Shown here piece after piece: positions 25,156-35,214 of a DNA stretch of 64,000 nt (positions are counted from its first letter, which is position 1; every line of letters starts with the position of its first letter). The position numbers and the translations under genes were made by a program. A model generated the notes under the pieces. The model searched no databases, was not told the DNA's origin, and worked only from the letters and a program-made list of their open reading frames with translations. The DNA comes from Drancourtella massiliensis (GTDB lineage: Bacteria; Bacillota; Clostridia; Lachnospirales; Lachnospiraceae), in assembly GCF_016900655.1 (NCBI RefSeq), contig NZ_JACJKH010000002.1, positions 62,001-126,000 on the forward strand. The letters run 5' to 3'.

Positions 25156-26829
25156 TTGCACGATGTACTACAGTATACGGTTACATTTGAAAATGGAGAA
25201 ACAAAGCAGTATCCGGAAGGAACCACTTTTCTTGAGATTGCAAAAGACAGACAGAAAGAGTACAAAAATGATGTTGTTCTTGTGATTCAGGACGGAAAAC
25301 TGAAAGAACTGTATAAAACGCTCCGGAAAGATTGCAGGGTCAGGCTTGTCACGACCGGAGAGGACATCGGGTATAAGACCTACAAAAGAAGTATGAGCCT
25401 GATGCTTGTAAAGGCGGTCTATGATACAGCCGGACATGATAAGATTCAAAAAGTGCGGATTCATTACTCGGTGGACCAGGGGTATTACTGTACGATTGAC
25501 GGGGATATCTGTCTGGATGAGGTATTTCTAAACCGTGTTAAAGATACGATGCGAAAGATCGTAGAGGCTGATATTCCGATAGAAAAACGGAATCTCCATA
25601 CGGATGAAGCGATTGAGCTGTTTCATCAATATGGTATGTATGATAAAGAAGAATTGTTCAAATACCGGAGAAGTTCCAGAGTCAACCTGTACAGGATGGG
25701 AGCTTTCGAGGACTATAACTACGGCTACATGGTGCCGTCCACAGGATATCTGAAATATTTTGAACTCTATCCGTATGATGAAGGATTTGTGATCCAGATG
25801 CCGAAAATGTCGGATCCGGAACGGGTTCCGCCTTTACAGGTGCGGGAAAAGTTGTTTCAGGTACAGAAAGAATCCATGAAATGGGGTGATCTCCAGGATA
25901 TTGAAACCGTTGGCGATCTGAACCGCGAAATTGTGCGGGAGGGAGCTCAGAACATGGTACTGGTGCAGGAAGCACAGCAGGAAAAGAAGATTGCTGAAAT
26001 TGCGGAACAGATCGCAAAAAGAGGTGATGTGAAGTTTGTGCTTGTGGCAGGACCTTCTTCTTCGGGAAAGACGACCTTTTCGCACAGGTTGTCCGTCCAG
26101 CTCAGGGTAAACGGCCTGCGTCCTCATCCTCTTGCGGTCGACAACTATTTTGTCAACCGGGAGCACACTCCAAAGGACGAGAAAGGGAATTATGACTTTG
26201 AGTGCCTGGAAGCGATTGACGTAGATCAGTTTAATGAAGATCTGAGACGTCTGCTTCATGGCGAAGAGGTGGAAATTCCGACCTTTGATTTTATCACGGG
26301 ACAGAGGAAATACGAAGGGAAAAAGCTGAAAATGGAGAGCAGGGATATTCTTGTGATTGAGGGAATTCACTGCTTGAATCCAGAGCTTACCAAAGCTCTT
26401 CCGAATGAGCGGAAGTTTAAGATTTATATCAGTGCGCTGACACAGCTGAATGTAGACGAACACAACAGGATCCCGACTACGGACGGACGTCTGATCCGCC
26501 GGATTGTCCGTGATGCAAGGACCCGGGGCACTTCCGCGGCAAGAACAATTGCCATGTGGTATTCGGTCAGAAGGGGGGAAGAGCGAAATATTTTCCCGTT
26601 CCAGGAGGAAGCGGACATCATGTTTAACTCGGCCCTGATTTACGAACTTGCGGTATTAAAACAGTATGTGGAACCACTGTTATTTCAGATTACACCGGAA
26701 ATGGAAGAATTCCATGAAGCCAAGCGGCTTTTGAAGTTTCTGGACTATTTTCTCGGGATCGGAACAGAGAGGATTCCGGCAAACTCCCTGTTGCGGGAGT
26801 TTATCGGAGGCGGATGCTATGATCTTTAA
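25156..26829 (+). CDS. TGS-domain/uridine-kinase-like protein
   Basis: 557 residues. A TGS-like N-terminus (about 1-65) is followed by a region resembling the second additional domain of threonyl-tRNA synthetase and a C-terminal P-loop kinase domain with GPSSSGKTT at 299-307 and uridine-kinase-like DNYF and VIEGIHCL motifs. Such fusions are common in Clostridia and Thermotogales and are annotated as nucleoside kinases; the true substrate is not established. I use a TTG start (25156) with GAAGGTG upstream because no in-frame ATG fits. Its stop overlaps the convergent RluA-type gene by 4 nt. Confidence 0.85.
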   Translation: MHDVLQYTVTFENGETKQYPEGTTFLEIAKDRQKEYKNDVVLVIQDGKLKELYKTLRKDCRVRLVTTGEDIGYKTYKRSMSLMLVKAVYDTAGHDKIQKVRIHYSVDQGYYCTIDGDICLDEVFLNRVKDTMRKIVEADIPIEKRNLHTDEAIELFHQYGMYDKEELFKYRRSSRVNLYRMGAFEDYNYGYMVPSTGYLKYFELYPYDEGFVIQMPKMSDPERVPPLQVREKLFQVQKESMKWGDLQDIETVGDLNREIVREGAQNMVLVQEAQQEKKIAEIAEQIAKRGDVKFVLVAGPSSSGKTTFSHRLSVQLRVNGLRPHPLAVDNYFVNREHTPKDEKGNYDFECLEAIDVDQFNEDLRRLLHGEEVEIPTFDFITGQRKYEGKKLKMESRDILVIEGIHCLNPELTKALPNERKFKIYISALTQLNVDEHNRIPTTDGRLIRRIVRDARTRGTSAARTIAMWYSVRRGEERNIFPFQEEADIMFNSALIYELAVLKQYVEPLLFQITPEMEEFHEAKRLLKFLDYFLGIGTERIPANSLLREFIGGGCYDL

Positions 26830-27740
26830 AGAGTATTCAGAGAAACAGACGGGAAGAAAGAACGCATATCATCCGGCAGCGGGGCGGTAAAGGAAAGAGG
26901 ATGCCCCGTAACAGGATGGAGAAAAGAGAGACGGCAGGAGTGAAGCGCCTGCCGTTTTATTTTTGTGTAATCCGGACAGTAAAGAAAGTCGCCGGGCAGA
27001 GGATGCCCAAGATACTTCATGTGGACACGGATCTGATGGGTACGCCCTGTGTCAAGGCGGAGCCGGACGAGGGAATATCCGCCCTCGGAGTAAAGGAGTT
27101 CATAATGGGTACGGGCCGGTTCACCGTGTTCAAAGTCCACCCGGCGTTCGATGGTAGATCCTTCTTTACGTCCGATTGGAGCATCGATGATTCCGGAAAC
27201 ATCCGGAGTGCCTCTGACAACTGCAAGATACTCCCGCTTAATCTGGCGGGCAGAGACCATCCGGGAAAGAAGGGCAGCGCTGTAGGCATGCCTGGCAAGG
27301 ATGAGAAGTCCGGTTGTGTCCCGGTCCAGACGGTTGATACAGCGGTACACAAATGATTCCCCTTTTTCTTTGAAATACCAGGCGGCAGCATTGGCGAGAG
27401 TATTCTCGTAATTTCCCTGAGACGGATGAATCGGCATGTCAGCCGGTTTGTTCACGACAAGAAGATCTTCATCCTCGTATACAACCGGAAACGGAAGCGG
27501 ACGCGGAACAATATGATCGGAGGAACTGTCTTCGACAATCCTCACCTGAAGGCAGTCGCCCGGCAGGAGTGGATCGTGTGCTCGTGCCCAGACACCGTTT
27601 TTTAGAATTCCCTCCGGAGTTTTTTTGAGGGAGACGATGACAGCATGAGAATATCCCCTGCTTTTCAGAAAGCTTTGGACGGTAAGCGGCGCAGCCGTAC
27701 CGTCCGTTTCTTGTATGATATAGGTCAGTTCTCTTTTCAT
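26826..27740 (-). CDS. RluA-family pseudouridine synthase
   Basis: 304 residues. An S4-like N-terminal region (SFLKSRGYSHAVIVSLKK) is followed by the catalytic domain with the signature INRLDRDTTGLLILA, whose Asp is the nucleophile. The C-terminal GRTHQIRVHMKYLGHPLPGD is the conserved RNA-binding segment. It isomerises uridine in rRNA or tRNA; which site cannot be told from sequence. It lies 33 nt downstream of aroC and is probably cotranscribed with it. Confidence 0.92.
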   Translation of the reverse strand: MKRELTYIIQETDGTAAPLTVQSFLKSRGYSHAVIVSLKKTPEGILKNGVWARAHDPLLPGDCLQVRIVEDSSSDHIVPRPLPFPVVYEDEDLLVVNKPADMPIHPSQGNYENTLANAAAWYFKEKGESFVYRCINRLDRDTTGLLILARHAYSAALLSRMVSARQIKREYLAVVRGTPDVSGIIDAPIGRKEGSTIERRVDFEHGEPARTHYELLYSEGGYSLVRLRLDTGRTHQIRVHMKYLGHPLPGDFLYCPDYTKIKRQALHSCRLSFLHPVTGHPLSFTAPLPDDMRSFFPSVSLNTL

Positions 27741-27773
27741 AAAGGACTTCCTTTCTCTCGTTTGAGCGTGAGA

Positions 27774-28871
27774 TTACCGGTAAATCCGGAGAAGATGATC
27801 CATGGAGGCGCTCATGTTCCGAAGCAGCAGATCCACGGTGGTAAGCGCTGCCATGGATTCTACAACGACAACGGCCCGCGGAACAATGATCGGATCATGT
27901 CTTCCTTTGACAGAGATGTCAACCTCTTCCATAGAGGAGTTGACCGTCTGCTGCAGAGAGGAGATGGAAGGAGTCGGCTTGATGGCCGCACGGAAAATGA
28001 CAGTGCTTCCGTCACTCATCCCTCCAAGTGTTCCGCCGGAATGATTTGTCTTCTTGGTGATCTGTCCGTCTTTCAGGCAGAAAGCGTCATTGTTTGTGGA
28101 ACCGTTTGAACGGGCGGCTTCAAAGCCATCTCCGATTTCAAATCCTTTGACAGCTCCGATGGAAAGAACCGCGTGGGCAAGGAGGGCGTCCAGCTTGTCA
28201 AAAACCGGTTCGCCGATGCCGGCAGGAAGTCCCGCGATCTGACATTCGATAATGCCTCCTGCGGAATCCTGGTTTTCCATACAGGTACGCAGATATTCTT
28301 CCGCTTTTTGAGAGTATCCCAGATGAGGCATACAAAGCGGACTGCTTTTCAGAACGGAAAAGTCGTACTCATCAGCAGGGATGGTGTATGGACCGATCGC
28401 TTTCGTATATGCCTGAACCTGGATGCCGAGATTTTTCAGAAGGAGAGAAGCGATGGCGCCGGCAGCAACACGTCCGATCGTTTCTCGTCCCGAGGAACGT
28501 CCGCCGCCCCGGTAATCCCGGAATCCGTATTTTGCATCGAAGGTATAATCCGCATGACCGGGCCGGTAACAGTCTTTGATCTGAGAATAGTCATGGGAGC
28601 GCTGGTCCTGATTCCGCACGAGAAGGGAGATTGGTGTACCGGTTGTCTTTCCCTCAAACACGCCGGAGAGGATTTCCACTTCGTCTGCTTCCTTGCGCAT
28701 GGTAGAGTAAGCATTCTGTCCCGGCTTTCTGCGGTTTAAAAAGGCCTGAATATCGGAAGGGGAGAGTGCAAGCCCTGCCGGGCAGCCGTCTACTACGACA
28801 CCGATGCCGGCTCCGTGGGATTCTCCCCATGTTGTAATCTGAAAAAGAGTTCCAAAAGATGATCCTGCCAT
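27774..28871 (-). CDS. aroC: Chorismate synthase
   Basis: 365 residues. Converts EPSP to chorismate using reduced FMN, the last shared step of aromatic synthesis. The signatures GESHGAGIGVVVDGCPAG (N-terminus), RSSGRETIGRVAAGAIA and DALLAHAVLSIGAVKGFEIG are all present. The ATG at 28871 has GGAGG 7 nt upstream. It supplies pheA and leads a minus-strand pair with the RluA-type gene. Confidence 0.97.
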   Translation of the reverse strand: MAGSSFGTLFQITTWGESHGAGIGVVVDGCPAGLALSPSDIQAFLNRRKPGQNAYSTMRKEADEVEILSGVFEGKTTGTPISLLVRNQDQRSHDYSQIKDCYRPGHADYTFDAKYGFRDYRGGGRSSGRETIGRVAAGAIASLLLKNLGIQVQAYTKAIGPYTIPADEYDFSVLKSSPLCMPHLGYSQKAEEYLRTCMENQDSAGGIIECQIAGLPAGIGEPVFDKLDALLAHAVLSIGAVKGFEIGDGFEAARSNGSTNNDAFCLKDGQITKKTNHSGGTLGGMSDGSTVIFRAAIKPTPSISSLQQTVNSSMEEVDISVKGRHDPIIVPRAVVVVESMAALTTVDLLLRNMSASMDHLLRIYR

Positions 28872-29079
28872 AATGATACCTCCAAATATACAAAATAATC
28901 TGAATAAACTTCTATCTATTATATAGAAGCACTGAAAAAACTGCAATCGAAATTTGAGGGAAAACGCCGAAAAGTAAGTAGGATATACGACAAGATTCAA
29001 CAAATTTTCACTGTACTTTTCCACATAGACATATTATAATAGCGATGTATAAGGTAAAATAGTAAGGGGTAGATATTGA

Positions 29080-30624
29080 ATGAAGAAAAACGAAAATATT
29101 CCGGAAGAAGAACTCCGGATTTCGGATCAGGATCATACAATGGACAGTGAAAATGAAATAGCAAGAAAGACGAGAATCAAACATAGACGGGGACCAAGGA
29201 AAAAGAAAGAGAAACGCCGGATATCCAAGGCGGCAAAGAAACGGATCGCGATTACCTGCGGCAGCATTGTCGGAATTGTAGCGGTTGCCTATTTTGGCGG
29301 AGTGATCTTTTTTCAGAGCCATTTCTATCCGGGAACAACGATCAACGGTAACAGCTTTTCACTCAGAAGCGTTCATGATGCGGAGGATTATATGGCAGAG
29401 CAGGTTGCCGGATACACGTTGACATTAAATGAAAAAGACGGAGGAACGGAGACGATCTCCGGAAAAGATATTGACATCTCCTATCAGGAGAGCGGTGCTC
29501 TTGAGAAAGTCAAGGAGGAGCAGAATCCATTTCTCTGGCCGACGGCACTGTGGACAAAATCCGATGTCACAACGGAAGTCGGAATCGAATATAATGAAGA
29601 AAAGCTGGCAGGGTTTGTTTCCATGCTGAAGTGCGTGACTTCCGCAGGCCAGACTGCCTCAGAAAATGCACATCCGGTATATGACGGAAACCAGTTTGTC
29701 ATCCAGGAGGAAGTAGTCGGAAACCAGGTGAATCAGGAGACGCTTCTTCAGAAGGTAAAAGAGTCCGTAAGCGGCTTTAATCAGGAAATGAATCTGGAGA
29801 CGGAAGGATGCTATATCACACCGGCTTACACGAAAGATTCTCCGGAAGTGCAGGCTGCGGTTGATACCATGAATAAGTATCTCCAGAGCAAGATTACATA
29901 TGATCTGTCACCAAAGACAGAAGTAGTAGATAAGACGCTTATTTCCCAGTGGCTGACGGTTGATGAGAATATGCAGGTGACATTCAATACCGATCAGGTG
30001 AATGCCTATATTGCGCAGCTTGCTACAAAGTATAATACAGTTGGAACGACGCGGACATTTGTGACGGGCCGCGGAGATACAGTGCAGGTATCCGGAGGTG
30101 ACTTTGGCTGGTATTTAAATCAGGAAGACGAGTATGCGGCTCTGGTTGCGAATATTCAGAGCGGCGAAGAAGTTTCAAGGGAGCCGAAATGGTCCAGAAG
30201 AGGAGCGGATCACGGAGACGACAATGACTACGGAGACACTTACGCGGAAGTGGATCTGACGACACAGAAATTCTGGTTTTTCCAGAACGGAGAAGTGATC
30301 ATGAACTGTGATATTGTCAGTGGAACTCCGAATGGAGAAGATGACACACCGCAGGGAAGCTATGACCTGACTTACAAGACCAAGAATGCAGTACTTCGTG
30401 GAGAACTGCTTGCAAACGGAGAGTATTCCTATGAATCTCCGGTGGCATTCTGGATGCCTTTCAATGGAGACATCGGATTCCATGATGCGTCCTGGCAGAC
30501 ACGATTCGGAGGGGACTGGTACCTGAACCATGGTTCCCACGGATGTATCAATATGAAATACGATGATGCGGCAAAGCTTTATGATCTGATCAATGAGACG
30601 ACACCGATCATCTGTCATTTCTAA
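29080..30624 (+). CDS. L,D-transpeptidase with peptidoglycan-binding domain
   Basis: 514 residues. A charged cytoplasmic head (1-64) precedes one membrane segment (about 65-85, IAITCGSIVGIVAVAYFGGV). The extracellular part has a PG_binding_4-type region (GTTINGNSFSL onward) and a C-terminal YkuD catalytic domain with the HGSHGCINM motif carrying the active-site Cys. It would make 3-3 peptidoglycan cross-links or attach ligands at the cell surface. It is divergent from aroC. A TATAAT lies at 29035-29040 but its -35 is poor. Confidence 0.9.
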   Translation: MKKNENIPEEELRISDQDHTMDSENEIARKTRIKHRRGPRKKKEKRRISKAAKKRIAITCGSIVGIVAVAYFGGVIFFQSHFYPGTTINGNSFSLRSVHDAEDYMAEQVAGYTLTLNEKDGGTETISGKDIDISYQESGALEKVKEEQNPFLWPTALWTKSDVTTEVGIEYNEEKLAGFVSMLKCVTSAGQTASENAHPVYDGNQFVIQEEVVGNQVNQETLLQKVKESVSGFNQEMNLETEGCYITPAYTKDSPEVQAAVDTMNKYLQSKITYDLSPKTEVVDKTLISQWLTVDENMQVTFNTDQVNAYIAQLATKYNTVGTTRTFVTGRGDTVQVSGGDFGWYLNQEDEYAALVANIQSGEEVSREPKWSRRGADHGDDNDYGDTYAEVDLTTQKFWFFQNGEVIMNCDIVSGTPNGEDDTPQGSYDLTYKTKNAVLRGELLANGEYSYESPVAFWMPFNGDIGFHDASWQTRFGGDWYLNHGSHGCINMKYDDAAKLYDLINETTPIICHF

Positions 30625-30653
30625 ACCAGATTTCAGAACGGAGCAAAGAAAAC

Positions 30654-31790
30654 ATGTATGAATTGTTAAAAAGAGACGGCCTCGCAAAAAGGGGCCGTTT
30701 TACAACGGTACACGGTGTTGTTGAAACACCGGTGTTTATGAATGTGGGGACGGCTGCCGCCATTAAAGGAGCAGTGTCCACCGATGACTTAAGAGAGATC
30801 AAAACCCAGGTGGAGCTTTCCAATACCTATCATCTCCACGTAAGACCGGGCGATGAGGTGGTAAAAAAACTTGGAGGGCTGCATAAGTTTATGGTATGGG
30901 ACAAGCCGATTCTGACAGATTCCGGCGGATTTCAGGTGTTTTCCCTTGCGGGCCTCAGGAAGATCAAGGAGGAAGGAGTACATTTCCATTCTCACATTGA
31001 CGGGAAGAAGATTTTTATGGGACCGGAGGAGAGTATGCAGATCCAGTCCAATCTGGCATCCACCATTGCTATGGCGTTTGACGAATGCCCGGCCAGTACA
31101 AAAGACCGGGATTATATTGAGCGTTCTGTCGCGAGAACATCACGGTGGCTTCGCAGATGTAAGGCCGAGATGGAGCGGCTGAACAGTCTTCCGGATACGA
31201 TCAATCCGCATCAGCTGCTGTTTGGAATCAATCAGGGCGGAATTCTGGAGGATGTCCGGATTGCACATGCGCAGGAAATCGCAGAGCTTGATCTTCCGGG
31301 ATATGCCATCGGAGGACTTGCGGTAGGAGAATCTCATGAGGAGATGTACCGGATTCTGGATGCCGTTGTTCCTTATCTGCCGCTTGAAAAACCAACGTAT
31401 CTGATGGGAGTCGGTACCCCTGCAAATATTCTGGAGGCAGTGGACCGGGGCGTTGACTTTTTTGACTGCGTTTATCCGACACGAAACGGCCGGCACGGCC
31501 ATGTGTACACGAATCATGGCAAACTGAACCTTTTCAATGCCAAATATGAACTGGATGACCGCCCGATTGAAGAAGGCTGCGGATGCCCGGTATGCCGGAA
31601 ATATTCCAGAGCCTATATCCGTCACCTTCTGAAAGCAAAGGAGATGCTCGGCATGCGGTTCTGCGTACTTCACAACCTGTATTTTTACAATACAATGATG
31701 GAAGAAATCCGTGCCGCAATCGAAGAAGGCCGCTACAAAGAATATAAAAAGCAGAAACTTGAGGGAATGGCGCAGGGACAGAAAGGATAA
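30654..31790 (+). CDS. tgt: tRNA-guanine transglycosylase
   Basis: 378 residues. Exchanges G34 for preQ1 in GUN tRNAs on the way to queuosine. The nucleophile region DSGGFQVFSL and the catalytic VDRGVDFFDCVYPTRNGRHG are present, and the zinc site CGCPVC...H is intact. It is followed by yajC, a common neighbour in bacteria, though here yajC has its own promoter. No queuosine synthesis genes are present, so preQ1 may be made elsewhere or salvaged. Confidence 0.96.
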   Translation: MYELLKRDGLAKRGRFTTVHGVVETPVFMNVGTAAAIKGAVSTDDLREIKTQVELSNTYHLHVRPGDEVVKKLGGLHKFMVWDKPILTDSGGFQVFSLAGLRKIKEEGVHFHSHIDGKKIFMGPEESMQIQSNLASTIAMAFDECPASTKDRDYIERSVARTSRWLRRCKAEMERLNSLPDTINPHQLLFGINQGGILEDVRIAHAQEIAELDLPGYAIGGLAVGESHEEMYRILDAVVPYLPLEKPTYLMGVGTPANILEAVDRGVDFFDCVYPTRNGRHGHVYTNHGKLNLFNAKYELDDRPIEEGCGCPVCRKYSRAYIRHLLKAKEMLGMRFCVLHNLYFYNTMMEEIRAAIEEGRYKEYKKQKLEGMAQGQKG

Positions 31791-31815
31791 AACCTGATAA
31801 AATTCCCAAAAGTAC

Positions 31816-31844
31816 TTGATGAAACGGGAAAAATTGTGTATGAT
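31816..31844 (+). promoter_or_regulatory. Sigma-A promoter of yajC
   Basis: TTGATG (31816-31821), 17-bp spacer, TATGAT (31839-31844), 36 bp before yajC. Confidence 0.65.
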
Positions 31845-31879
31845 AGCAATAGTGTTTAGCTAGAAATTAGGAGGAAAGA

Positions 31880-32209
31880 ATGATGGAATACACGTTACTT
31901 ACAGAGTCAAGCGGAGGCATTTTCTCAAACCCGCTGTTTTTGATCCTTTTTTATGTAGTTGTTCTTGGCGGACTCTGGTTCATTCTGATGAGACCGCAGA
32001 AGAAAGAGCAGAAGAGGGTAGCGGCGATGATCGCTGATATGGAAGTTGGAGATACTGTTCTGACGACAAGTGGATTTTACGGAGTAGTGATCGATATCAC
32101 AGAAGAAGATGTGATCGTAGAGTTCGGAAATAATAAAAACTGTCGTATTCCGATGCAGAAGGCTGCTATCATGCAGGTAGAAAAGCCTGGTGCAGGTGAA
32201 ACAAAATAA
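31880..32209 (+). CDS. yajC: Preprotein translocase subunit YajC
   Basis: 109 residues. One N-terminal membrane segment (LFLILFYVVVLGGLWFILM) is followed by RPQKKEQKR and a small cytoplasmic domain containing MEVGDTVLTTSGFYG, the YajC hallmark. It associates with SecDF, whose genes are not in the window. Tandem ATGATG codons make the start ambiguous by one residue. A terminator follows. Confidence 0.94.
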   Translation: MMEYTLLTESSGGIFSNPLFLILFYVVVLGGLWFILMRPQKKEQKRVAAMIADMEVGDTVLTTSGFYGVVIDITEEDVIVEFGNNKNCRIPMQKAAIMQVEKPGAGETK

Positions 32210-32232
32210 TGATAAGTCAGTGAAAAGAAAAG

Positions 32233-32264
32233 CAGATTCCGTTTTAGAGGGATCTGTTTTTTGT
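32233..32264 (+). terminator. Terminator of yajC
   Basis: An 8-bp stem (32233-32240 with 32249-32256, one G-U), followed by TTTTTT. Confidence 0.75.
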
Positions 32265-32338
32265 TGTTGAAAAAAGCCTCAGGCAGGTGGTTTTCATGGA
32301 GAAAACGGGTGGAAAAGGCACTTTTACGAGGTAAAGGG

Positions 32339-32367
32339 TTGAAACAAAAACAAAAATATTATATGAT
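32339..32367 (+). promoter_or_regulatory. Sigma-A promoter of the leuB-ilvDB run
   Basis: TTGAAA (32339-32344), 17-bp spacer, TATGAT (32362-32367), 33 bp before leuB. No T-box or leader peptide is seen between it and leuB. Confidence 0.65.
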
Positions 32368-32399
32368 ATTCTGTAACAGATTTTCTGGGAGGGATAGCA

Positions 32400-33488
32400 A
32401 TGAAATTAAACATAGGAATTATAAAAGGAGACGGAATCGGCCCGGAAATTGTCACGGAGGCCATGAAGGTTCTGGATAAAGTAGGAGAGATATACGGACA
32501 TACCTGTGATTACACGGAGCTTCTTCTGGGAGGCGCATCCATCGATGTGCATGGAGTGCCGCTTACAGATGAGACGGTGGAAAAGGCAAAAGCATGTGAC
32601 GCTGTACTGATGGGGTCCATCGGAGGCGATGCAAAGACTTCCTCATGGTATCAGCTGGAACCGTCCAAAAGGCCGGAGGCAGGACTGCTTCGGATTCGTA
32701 AGGAGCTTGGCCTTTTCGCCAATTTAAGACCGGCAGTTCTCTATGAGGAACTGGAAGGGGCATGTCCTCTGAAACCGGAGCTCACCGAAGGCGGATTTGA
32801 CTTTATGATTATGCGGGAGTTGACGGGCGGCCTGTATTTTGGAGAAAGAAAGACAGAAGAAAAGGATGGTGTCATGACCGCGGTGGACACACTTTCCTAT
32901 AATGAAAATGAAATCCGCAGGATTGCAAAGCGCGCATTTGACATTGCCGGGAAACGTTCCCGCAAGGTGACAAGTGTGGATAAGGCAAATGTCCTGGATT
33001 CCTCCAGACTGTGGAGAAAGGTGACAGAAGAGGTGGCGGCAGAGTATCCGGACGTGACGCTGGAACATATGCTTGTTGATAACTGTGCGATGCAGATCGT
33101 AAAAAATCCAAAGCAGTTTGATGTGATTCTGACAGAGAATATGTTTGGAGATATTTTATCCGATGAAGCCAGCATGGTGACTGGATCTATCGGAATGCTG
33201 GCAAGCGCAAGCCTTAATGACAGTAAATTCGGCCTGTATGAGCCGAGCGGAGGATCCGCGCCGGACATTGCAGGAAAGGGAATCGCAAACCCGATTGCCA
33301 CAATCCTTTCCGCAGCAATGATGCTTCGTTTCTCCTTTGATCTTGATAAGGAAGCGGACGCGGTAGAGAGGGCAGTGGATCAGGTTTTGAAAGACGGATA
33401 CCGGACAGGAGATATCATGTCTGCAGGATGTACACAGGTCGGCACAAAGGAAATGGGAGATCTGATCTGTGAAAGAATTCAGGCATAA
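32400..33488 (+). CDS. leuB: 3-isopropylmalate dehydrogenase
   Basis: 362 residues. NAD-dependent oxidative decarboxylation of 3-isopropylmalate in leucine synthesis. [10 protein letters not shown] at the start, the substrate-loop region [13 protein letters not shown], and [13 protein letters not shown] with the metal-binding Asp residues are all typical. leuA and leuCD are not in the window. It leads a same-strand run with ilvD, 37 nt downstream. Confidence 0.95.
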   Translation: MKLNIGIIKGDGIGPEIVTEAMKVLDKVGEIYGHTCDYTELLLGGASIDVHGVPLTDETVEKAKACDAVLMGSIGGDAKTSSWYQLEPSKRPEAGLLRIRKELGLFANLRPAVLYEELEGACPLKPELTEGGFDFMIMRELTGGLYFGERKTEEKDGVMTAVDTLSYNENEIRRIAKRAFDIAGKRSRKVTSVDKANVLDSSRLWRKVTEEVAAEYPDVTLEHMLVDNCAMQIVKNPKQFDVILTENMFGDILSDEASMVTGSIGMLASASLNDSKFGLYEPSGGSAPDIAGKGIANPIATILSAAMMLRFSFDLDKEADAVERAVDQVLKDGYRTGDIMSAGCTQVGTKEMGDLICERIQA

Positions 33489-33525
33489 TGACAATAGAAA
33501 CAGAGTAAGGACAGGAGGAAGAAAG

Positions 33526-35196
33526 ATGAGAAGTGATACTGTAACAAAAGGAAGCCAGCAGGCGCCGCATCGTTCTCTGATGAATGCGCTGGGACTGACA
33601 AAAGAAGAGATGGAACGTCCGCTTGTAGGAATTGTAAGCTCTTATAATGAGATCGTGCCGGGACATATGAATCTCGATAAGATTGTGGAAGCAGTCAAAA
33701 TGGGAGTTGCCATGGCTGGAGGGACCCCGATCGTATTTCCGGCGATTGCAGTCTGTGACGGGATCGCCATGGGACATATCGGAATGAAGTATTCTCTTGT
33801 GACGAGAGATCTGATTGCAGACTCTACGGAAGCGATGGCTCTGGCTCATCAGTTTGATGCCCTTGTCATGGTTCCAAACTGTGATAAAAATGTGCCGGGT
33901 CTTCTGATGGCGGCGGCCCGGATCAATATTCCGACTATTTTTGTCAGCGGCGGCCCGATGCTTGCCGGACATGTGAAAGGAGAGAAGAGAAGTCTTTCCA
34001 GCATGTTTGAGGCGGTTGGAGCTTATGCGGCTGGAACGATTACAGAAGAAGAGCTGGATGAGTTTGAATGTAAAGTCTGCCCGACATGCGGTTCCTGTTC
34101 CGGAATGTACACGGCCAACAGTATGAACTGTCTGACAGAGGTGCTTGGAATGGGCTTAAAGGGCAACGGTACCATCCCGGCAGTTTACTCCGAGAGAATC
34201 CGTCTTGCAAAACATGCGGGTATGCAGGTGATGGAGCTCTGGAGAAAAAATATCTGTCCTCGTGACATTATGACCAGGGAAGCCGTTTTAAATGCCCTGA
34301 CAGTGGACATGGCCCTTGGATGTTCCACAAACAGTATGCTTCACCTTCCGGCAATCGCCCATGAGATTGGAATGGATTTTGAGATTGATTTTGCAAACGG
34401 AATCAGCGAGAAGACACCAAACCTCTGTCATCTGGCACCGGCAGGACCGACATATATAGAGGACCTTAATGAGGCGGGCGGCGTTTACGCAGTCATGAAT
34501 GAGCTGGACAAAAAAGGGCTTCTCTATACAGACTGCATGACGGTGACCGGAAAAACAGTGAAAGAAAATATCGCAGGATGTATCAATAAAAATCCGGAAG
34601 TCATAAGACCGGTAGATCACCCATATAGTGAGACGGGAGGCCTTGCCGTTCTGAAAGGGAATCTTGCTCCGGACGGAAGCGTGGTAAAACGTTCGGCGGT
34701 AGTAGAAGAAATGATGGTTCATGAGGGACCTGCCAGAGTCTTTGACTGTGAAGATGATGCAATCAAGGCAATCAAAGGCGGAGAGATTCATCCGGGTGAT
34801 GTAGTGGTTATCCGCTATGTCGGACCAAAAGGCGGACCGGGAATGCCGGAGATGCTCAATCCGACATCCGCAATCGCGGGAATGGGACTTGGATCCAGCG
34901 TTGCCCTGATTACAGACGGACGATTCTCAGGGGCATCCAGAGGCGCGTCTATAGGACACGTATCGCCGGAGGCGGCAGTAGGCGGACCGATAGCACTCGT
35001 AGAAGAGGGAGATATCATTAAGATTGACATTCCGGGACTGAAACTGGAACTGGATGTTCCGGAAGAGGAGCTGGAAAGAAGACGCAAGGCATGGCAGCCG
35101 AAAGAGCCGGAGGTCAAGACCGGTTATCTGGCACGGTATGCAGCCATGGTAACAAGCGGAAACAGAGGAGCGATCCTGGAGATTCCGAAAAACTAG
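33526..35196 (+). CDS. ilvD: Dihydroxy-acid dehydratase
   Basis: 556 residues. Fe-S enzyme that dehydrates dihydroxy-isovalerate and its isoleucine counterpart. The cluster cysteines appear in NCDKN and [22 protein letters not shown] lies 7 nt before the ATG at 33526. It works between IlvC (not in the window) and the transaminase. 18 nt separate it from ilvB. Confidence 0.96.
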   Translation: MRSDTVTKGSQQAPHRSLMNALGLTKEEMERPLVGIVSSYNEIVPGHMNLDKIVEAVKMGVAMAGGTPIVFPAIAVCDGIAMGHIGMKYSLVTRDLIADSTEAMALAHQFDALVMVPNCDKNVPGLLMAAARINIPTIFVSGGPMLAGHVKGEKRSLSSMFEAVGAYAAGTITEEELDEFECKVCPTCGSCSGMYTANSMNCLTEVLGMGLKGNGTIPAVYSERIRLAKHAGMQVMELWRKNICPRDIMTREAVLNALTVDMALGCSTNSMLHLPAIAHEIGMDFEIDFANGISEKTPNLCHLAPAGPTYIEDLNEAGGVYAVMNELDKKGLLYTDCMTVTGKTVKENIAGCINKNPEVIRPVDHPYSETGGLAVLKGNLAPDGSVVKRSAVVEEMMVHEGPARVFDCEDDAIKAIKGGEIHPGDVVVIRYVGPKGGPGMPEMLNPTSAIAGMGLGSSVALITDGRFSGASRGASIGHVSPEAAVGGPIALVEEGDIIKIDIPGLKLELDVPEEELERRRKAWQPKEPEVKTGYLARYAAMVTSGNRGAILEIPKN

Positions 35197-35214
35197 ACGA
35201 AAGGAAGAAGAGCA

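Noticed and set aside
29012-29040. Promoter of the L,D-transpeptidase gene
   Set aside because: TATAAT is perfect, but the -35 (TGTACT) is too poor to list as a feature.
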